This document shows positions 32,978 to 36,497 of a stretch of DNA of 36,497 nucleotides, piece by piece. The stretch lies in contig DWYJ01000057.1 of NCBI GenBank assembly GCA_019118745.1, forward strand, positions 1 to 36,497. The letters run 5' to 3'. Within the stretch, counting starts at the first letter, position 1. Each line of letters starts with the position of its first letter. This stretch comes from Candidatus Desulfovibrio gallistercoris. Lineage in GTDB: Bacteria; Desulfobacterota; Desulfovibrionia; Desulfovibrionales; Desulfovibrionaceae. The notes below the pieces were generated by a model. The model had not been told where the DNA came from. It searched no databases and saw only the letters and a list, made by a program, of their open reading frames with translations. The position numbers and the translations under genes were made by a program.

Positions 32978-33457
32978 ATGCGCGTAGACGCCGTCAAGGA
33001 ACAACTGGCCGCCGCCGGGCTGGCTGACCGGTACCGGGAGTTCACCGTCTCCAGCGCCACCGTGGAGCTGGCGGCGCAGGCCCTGCAATGCGAACCGGGA
33101 CGCATCGCCAAGAGCCTTTCCGTCCTGCTCAAGGAAGGCCCGGCCATCATCGTCGTCATGGGGACGGCCCGGCTGGATAACCGCAAGTTCAAGGATCGCT
33201 TCCGGCAGAAGGCCGCCTTCATCCCCGGCGCGGAGCTGGAGCAGCTCGTGGGGCACCCGCAGGGCGGCGTCTGCCCCTTCGCCCTGCCGGAGAGCGTCCC
33301 GGTCTATCTGGACGAGAGCCTGCGGGCCTTCGATCCGGTCTATCCGGCCGCGGGCGCGCCCAACAACGCCTTGGAGCTCCATCTTGACGAGCTCGAACGC
33401 CTTACCGGCGGCCAGTGGGTGGATGTCTGCAAGACGCCCGAACCTGCGGAGGAATAG
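32978..33457 (+). CDS. YbaK/EbsC-type Cys-tRNA(Pro) deacylase
   Basis: A 159-residue single-domain editing protein of the YbaK/ProX family, which removes mischarged amino acids from tRNA in trans. It shows the typical ALQCEPGRIAKSLSVLL segment carrying the catalytic-region Lys, the VVMGTARLDNRKFK strand-helix, the glycine-rich GHPQGGVCPFALP loop, and GAPNNALELHLDELERLTGG near the end. AAGGAGCCGCATC precedes ATG 32978. The last ~10 residues are charged and variable. It is followed at once by repeat B copy 5. Confidence 0.9.
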   Translation: MRVDAVKEQLAAAGLADRYREFTVSSATVELAAQALQCEPGRIAKSLSVLLKEGPAIIVVMGTARLDNRKFKDRFRQKAAFIPGAELEQLVGHPQGGVCPFALPESVPVYLDESLRAFDPVYPAAGAPNNALELHLDELERLTGGQWVDVCKTPEPAEE

Positions 33458-33482
33458 AGCCTGCCAGCACTACTCGCTTTTG

Positions 33483-33790
33483 TTTGGGGGAAGGGGAACC
33501 CCTCGCTCTGCTGTCGATGCCCGTAAGGCTCCTGCGTCGCCTAACGGGCACGGCCCTACGGGCCGCCTTTCGGTCGCCGCCGGCGCGGGAGGGCCCAGCC
33601 TTTTCGCAGCGGAGCGAGAAAAGGCGTTCTCGTCATCCTTCCCCCCAAGCCCCCCATCCCTTCCCCAGCGCGCTTTTACCGGGGGAAGATACAGGCGACG
33701 GGGCAACGCCGTCCCGAAGGGCAAGCTGGACTTGCATAAGTAATTTCCACAACAAATTTAAATAATTAGTAAAATTTATATTAACAGGCC
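33483..33790 (+). repeat. Dispersed repeat family B, copy 5 (single module, complete)
   Basis: The cleanest complete B copy, about 308 bp. It runs TTTGGGGGAAGGGGAACCCC, one hairpin module, GGCGCGGGAGGGCCCAGCC, the CTTTTCGCAGCGGAGCGAGAAAAG hairpin, CCCCCCAAGCCCCCCATCCC, CCAGCGCGCTTTTACCGGGG and the AT-rich end GTAAAATTTATATTAACAGG. It lies between convergent ybaK-type and asnS genes. Confidence 0.88.
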
Positions 33791-33819
33791 TTGGAGAAAA
33801 TCGGCCATTCGTCACAAAG

Positions 33820-33855
33820 AAACGGGAGGGCGGCACGAGCCGCCCTCCCGTTTTT
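33820..33855. terminator. Bidirectional terminator
   Basis: AAACGGGAGGGCGGC, an ACGA loop and GCCGCCCTCCCGTTT form a perfect 15-bp stem with five T after it on the plus strand and A before it. It separates convergent transcription units. Confidence 0.92.
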
Positions 33856-33867
33856 CATATCGTATTT

Positions 33868-34005
33868 TCAGTTTGAAACGCTTTGCATTCCAAACCATAC
33901 GGCCTGTCGTTTCGCGGAAAAACGCGTTTTTCCCGCCTGGTTTCGGCCGGGCGGCGCTGTGCCGCCGCCTCGCATTTTGCCTTTTTCAAAGGCAAAATGC
34001 TCTAA
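33868..34005 (-). repeat. Dispersed repeat family A, copy 4 (inverted)
   Basis: Read on the minus strand it starts TTAGAGCATTTTGCCTTTG, with the complete GCCTTT-GAA-AAAGGC end hairpin. It continues through AAAATGCGAGGCGGC, a GGCGGC-ACAGC-GCCGCC hairpin, CGCGTTTTTCCGCGAAACG, CAGGCCGTATGGTTTGGAATGC and AAAGCGTTTCAAACTG. It is the best-preserved left end of family A and sits 17 bases beyond the asnS stop. Confidence 0.88.
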
Positions 34006-34022
34006 TCAGACAAAGACGTTTC

Positions 34023-35384
34023 CTAAAATTCCAGACTCCCCGGCGTGCGCGGGAAGGGGATGACGTCGCGGATGTTGGTGATGCCGGTCAGCATCATGAG
34101 CAGACGCTCGAAGCCCATACCGAAGCCCGCATGCGGCGCGGAACCGAAACGCCGCAGGTCGAGATACCACCAATAATCTTCGGGGTTCTGTCCCAGTTCG
34201 GCGATACGGGCTTCCAGCCGGTCCAGCCGCTCCTCACGCTGCGAACCGCCGATAAGCTCCCCGATGCGCGGCACCAGCACGTCCATAGCGGCCACGGTCT
34301 CGCCGTCATCATTGGCGCGCATGTAGAAGGCCTTGATCTCCTTGGGGTAGTTGTACACGATGACCGGACGCTGGAAGTGCTCCTCGGCAAGGTAGCGCTC
34401 GTGTTCGGTCTGGAGGTCCACCCCGAAAGCCACGGGATAGGTGAACTCCCGGCCGCAGTCCTGCAGGATGTCGATGGCTTCGCCATAGGAGCAGCGGGCA
34501 AAGGGCTGGCGCAGCATGCCCTGCAGGCGTTCCAGCAGCCCCTTGTCCACGAAGCTGTCGAACAGCTTGAGATCGTTCTCGCAATGCCGCAGGCAGTGCT
34601 CCACCACATGGCGCGTCAGCCCTTCGCCGAGCTCCATGATGTCTTCCAGCTCGGCAAAGGCCATCTCCGGCTCGATCATCCAGAATTCGGCGGCATGGCG
34701 CGGCGTATTGGAATTCTCCGCCCGGAAGGTGGGGCCGAAGGTATAGACGCGGCCCAGGCCCATAGCCAGGGCCTCGGCTTCCAGCTGGCCGGACACCGTC
34801 AGGTGGCAGTTGCGGCCGAAAAAGTCTTCCGCCGGGCTGGCCGGGCCGTTGAGCGTCGTCACGCGGAACATCTCCCCGGCCCCCTCGCAGTCAGAGCCCG
34901 TGAGGATGGGCGTGTGCACCCAGGCGAAGCGCCGCTCATGGAAAAAGTCATGCACGGCCCGCGCCGCTTCGGAACGGATGCGGAAAGCGGCGCCATATTT
35001 GTTCGTGCGCGTCCGCAGATGGGCGATGGTGCGCAGGAATTCATCCGAATGCCGCTTCTTCTGCAGGGGGAAGGTCTCCGGATCAGCCCCGCCGAAGACC
35101 TGCACCGCCACGGCGCGGATCTCCCACTGCTGCCCCTTGCCCGGAGAGGCCACCAGCTCGCCGCTGACGGAGAGCGCCGCGCCGGTGGACGCCTCGCCAA
35201 GGCCGGCGTGCGCCGCGGTGCCCGCATCGACGATGCATTGGATATTGGTCAGGCATGAGCCGTCATTGACTTCCACGAAGCTGAAGTCCTTGGCATCACG
35301 CCGGGTGCGTATCCAGCCGCAAATGGTTATCTCGCGCTGCGGCGCCGTGGCGGCCAGCGCATCGACGACAAGGGTGCGTTCCAT
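34023..35384 (-). CDS. asnS: Asparaginyl-tRNA synthetase
   Basis: Class IIb synthetase charging tRNA-Asn. The 453-residue protein starts [15 protein letters not shown]. It has the OB-fold anticodon-binding domain ([20 protein letters not shown], residues ~25-45), motif 2 with [21 protein letters not shown], and motif 3 [15 protein letters not shown] near the C-terminus. ENSNTxRH and AEFWMxEPE are characteristic of AsnRS as distinct from AspRS. The frame is open upstream to 35579, but ATG 35384 follows AAGGCAGAG and starts the conserved region. With this gene the cell need not rely only on indirect tRNA amidation for Asn-tRNA. Confidence 0.97.
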   Translation of the reverse strand: MERTLVVDALAATAPQREITICGWIRTRRDAKDFSFVEVNDGSCLTNIQCIVDAGTAAHAGLGEASTGAALSVSGELVASPGKGQQWEIRAVAVQVFGGADPETFPLQKKRHSDEFLRTIAHLRTRTNKYGAAFRIRSEAARAVHDFFHERRFAWVHTPILTGSDCEGAGEMFRVTTLNGPASPAEDFFGRNCHLTVSGQLEAEALAMGLGRVYTFGPTFRAENSNTPRHAAEFWMIEPEMAFAELEDIMELGEGLTRHVVEHCLRHCENDLKLFDSFVDKGLLERLQGMLRQPFARCSYGEAIDILQDCGREFTYPVAFGVDLQTEHERYLAEEHFQRPVIVYNYPKEIKAFYMRANDDGETVAAMDVLVPRIGELIGGSQREERLDRLEARIAELGQNPEDYWWYLDLRRFGSAPHAGFGMGFERLLMMLTGITNIRDVIPFPRTPGSLEF

Positions 35385-35602
35385 GATTCTCTGCCTTGTA
35401 AGGGGTGGACGAAGAAGGGCCGTTGTTTTCGCCACCTTATAGCCCGAAAGGGCGGGCAGCTCAACCACGCCTTGCGGGGCGGGGCTTGGCATTTCATCAG
35501 GCTTTCCCCATCGTTTGCCCTCACGTTGACCGGGCCGCACGCGGCCCACGGCAAGGGGGAGACCATCGGGATACATCATTCTTGAAACGGAGGATCCCCC
35601 AT
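35385..35602. other. Gap upstream of asnS
   Basis: Non-coding leader region of asnS. It includes CCGCACGCGGCCC- and GCCCGAAAGGGCGGGC-like short inverted repeats but no promoter I can assign with confidence. The open asnS frame runs through it without similarity. Confidence 0.4.
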
Positions 35603-35662
35603 ATGCCCCTGACCGATACCACCTTAGAGCATTTTACCTTTTTCACAGGCAAAACGCTCTAA
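35603..35662 (+). other. Orphan start with strong ribosome binding site, running into a solo repeat
   Basis: ACGGAGGATCCCCCAT precedes ATG 35603. Seven codons (MPLTDTT) are followed by twelve codons encoded by the solo family A hairpin, ending in its TAA. The strong ribosome site suggests the beginning of a former gene whose body was lost when the repeat arrived, or chance. A functional 19-residue peptide is unlikely. Confidence 0.3.
35624..35662. repeat. Solo family A hairpin, 39 bp, both arms intact
   Basis: TTAGAGCATTTTACCTTTTT and CACAGGCAAAACGCTCTAA pair over most of their length. This is the left-end hairpin of family A alone, with a complete TTAGAGC/GCTCTAA pair. It shows that the end hairpin exists independently of the full element. 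Confidence 0.8.
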
Positions 35663-35666
35663 AACT

Positions 35667-35703
35667 CTTTGTAAAATTTGTGTTGATACGCCCCAACAGG
35701 CCC
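35667..35703 (+). repeat. Solo AT-rich end of repeat family B
   Basis: CTTTGTAAAATTTGTGTTGA followed by TACGCCCCAACAGGCCC matches the AT-rich end of B copies 1, 3 and 5 without the rest of the element. It abuts the solo family A hairpin. Confidence 0.7.
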
Positions 35704-35777
35704 TGGATGCGCCGCCCCAAACGATTACGGGGCTCATGAGCTACGCCCGGCAGGCCGGTGGACGTGCGGCGTGGGAC

Positions 35778-35806
35778 TTGGCATTTTTCAAGACTTTATC
35801 TACCAT
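35778..35806 (+). promoter_or_regulatory. Candidate sigma-70 promoter of the secreted-protein gene
   Basis: TTGGCA (35778-35783), a 17-base spacer and TACCAT (35801-35806), giving a leader of about 50 bases before ATG 35863. Motif match only. Confidence 0.4.
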
Positions 35807-35862
35807 TTGTCTACATTACACGCTGCCGGGCAGGACCGCTGCCCCACCGGAAGGAGAATGCC

Positions 35863-36342
35863 ATGAAAAAACTCTGTACCGCCCTTGCCGTGCTCTGCCT
35901 GCTCTGCGGCGGCTTCCTCACCACGCCGGCGCTTGCCGCCCAGGCCGATCAGGCAGGCAAGCCCCAGCCTGACAAGCCCGCCAAGGCCGATGCCCGCGTC
36001 ACGGCCGTGACCGTCATCGCCGAAGGGACGGACAGCATCGGCGCCAAGCTGGTGACCGGCCTCAAGGAAGCTTTCAACCAGAGCAATCTTTTCGCTCTCA
36101 ATGAAAAGGACGAGCCCAAGCTCCAGCTGCTGGTCACCACCCAGCCGGAATTCCCCAGCCGCCCCAACGTGGGCTCCGTGTACTCGGTCTGCTGGGTCTT
36201 CAAGCAGGGCGAAGGCTATCTGGGCTTTTTGCTGGCCCGTGAACTGGGCACCATCAGCAACGAGGACATCGACGCGCTGGTGGCCAAGCTCGTGGAACGC
36301 TCGGACGGCATTGCCGTCAAGTACGGCAACCTCTGGAAATAA
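35863..36342 (+). CDS. Secreted protein of unknown function
   Basis: A 159-residue exported protein. The signal peptide (residues ~1-25, MKKLCTALAVLCLLCGGFLT, cleavage after ALAA) is followed by a Lys/Pro/Asp-rich linker (DQAGKPQPDKPAKAD). A globular domain has VTAVTVIAEGTDSIGAKLVT and LQLLVTTQPEFPSRPNVGSV, then YSVCWVFKQ. The Cys residues within the signal do not form a convincing lipobox. The domain looks like a small alpha/beta periplasmic protein; I do not recognise its family. AAGGAG lies before the ATG at a normal distance, and the gene is followed by a hairpin terminator. Confidence 0.75.
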   Translation: MKKLCTALAVLCLLCGGFLTTPALAAQADQAGKPQPDKPAKADARVTAVTVIAEGTDSIGAKLVTGLKEAFNQSNLFALNEKDEPKLQLLVTTQPEFPSRPNVGSVYSVCWVFKQGEGYLGFLLARELGTISNEDIDALVAKLVERSDGIAVKYGNLWK

Positions 36343-36368
36343 TAGCCGGCACAATGACGAAAAGGGAC

Positions 36369-36392
36369 CCACCGGCAAAGCCGGTGGTTCTT
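36369..36392 (+). terminator. Hairpin after the secreted-protein gene
   Basis: CCACCGGC (36369-36376), an AAA loop and GCCGGTGG (36380-36387), then TTCTT. It may be a terminator with a weak U tract, or the first palindrome of an element that continues to the right edge. Confidence 0.6.
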
Positions 36393-36394
36393 CA

Positions 36395-36488
36395 TATGCG
36401 CCTATAAGGCTTTTTTACCAGCTGCGCCCTAACAGGCGCATAACGGTCTGACATCTGCATATTTGTTACTTGCGGCCCGTAAACGGGC
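36395..36488. other. Nested palindromes at the right edge
   Basis: TATGCGCCT (36395-36403) pairs with AGGCGCATA (36434-36442), enclosing GCGCCCTAACAGGCGC. GCCCGT-AA-ACGGGC (36475-36488) follows. No gene is visible. The density of palindromes resembles the end of an IS200/IS605-like or REP-type element whose body would lie outside the window; this cannot be confirmed here. Confidence 0.35.
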
Positions 36489-36497
36489 TACCCGCAT

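Noticed and set aside
8916..33765. Similar short proteins (MPVRLLRRLTGTALRAAF type) predicted in several places
   Set aside because: They are translations of repeat family B in one frame. Their similarity follows from DNA repeat identity, and other frames are equally open.

Overview
The window is about 36.5 kb of GC-rich bacterial chromosome. Gene content and order (pyrH-frr-uppS-cdsA-dxr-rseP), a ZraSR-type sigma-54 regulatory pair, a lone fliR next to cheV and an NFACT protein all point to a sulfate-reducing deltaproteobacterium of the Desulfovibrio group. This is inferred from protein style and gene order; no rRNA is present to prove it. Most of the window is core chromosome. One AT-rich patch (about 6.9-8.25 kb) looks imported, and two families of intergenic repeats are scattered through the non-coding gaps.

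Layout. 0-6.9 kb (+): pyrH, frr, uppS, cdsA, dxr, rseP and tsaB, covering UMP synthesis, ribosome recycling, isoprenoid and phospholipid precursors, site-2 proteolysis and tRNA t6A. 6.9-8.3 kb: AT-rich patch with an unrecognised gene split by an in-frame TGA, and a DUF805 membrane protein whose last ~20 codons come from a dispersed repeat. 8.5-14.1 kb (-): a zinc-ribbon membrane protein, then a tightly packed operon read UvrD-type helicase > thiL > class II aldolase > TIGR04076 protein > GNAT acetyltransferase. 14.2-14.8 kb (+): a hypothetical protein.

14.9-20.9 kb is the most coherent regulatory unit. Two minus-strand transcription units encode ZraP/CpxP-like periplasmic proteins and two very small exported or membrane proteins. 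Each starts at a well-formed -24/-12 (sigma-54) promoter. The histidine kinase and sigma-54 activator likely to drive them lie divergently beside them, followed by an HD-domain hydrolase. Downstream of the distal zraP-like gene is a UCCUCC-rich tandem repeat ending in a hairpin, which could be a 3'UTR-derived small RNA.

21-24.4 kb (+): a PP-loop (thiouridylase-like) enzyme with an NFACT-R-like C-terminus, dksA with a two-state leader, and a full NFACT (RqcH-like) protein. 24.4-25.9 kb is gene-free and filled with repeats and a strong nested hairpin. 25.9-31.4 kb: gltX (-), argB (+), fliR (+), cheV (-, sigma-28-like promoter) and nth (-). 31.5-33.5 kb (+): cutA with an insertion, a PfkB kinase and a YbaK-type deacylase. 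34-36.4 kb: asnS (-) and a secreted protein (+). The right edge carries nested palindromes that may be the end of another element.

Repeat family A (about 140-150 bp, ends TTAGAGC, present full-length and as about 40-bp solo hairpins) and family B (about 300-490 bp, built from a variable number of 71-73 bp hairpin modules) sit almost wholly in intergenic or 3' positions. They are the main structure here that ordinary gene annotation does not explain.
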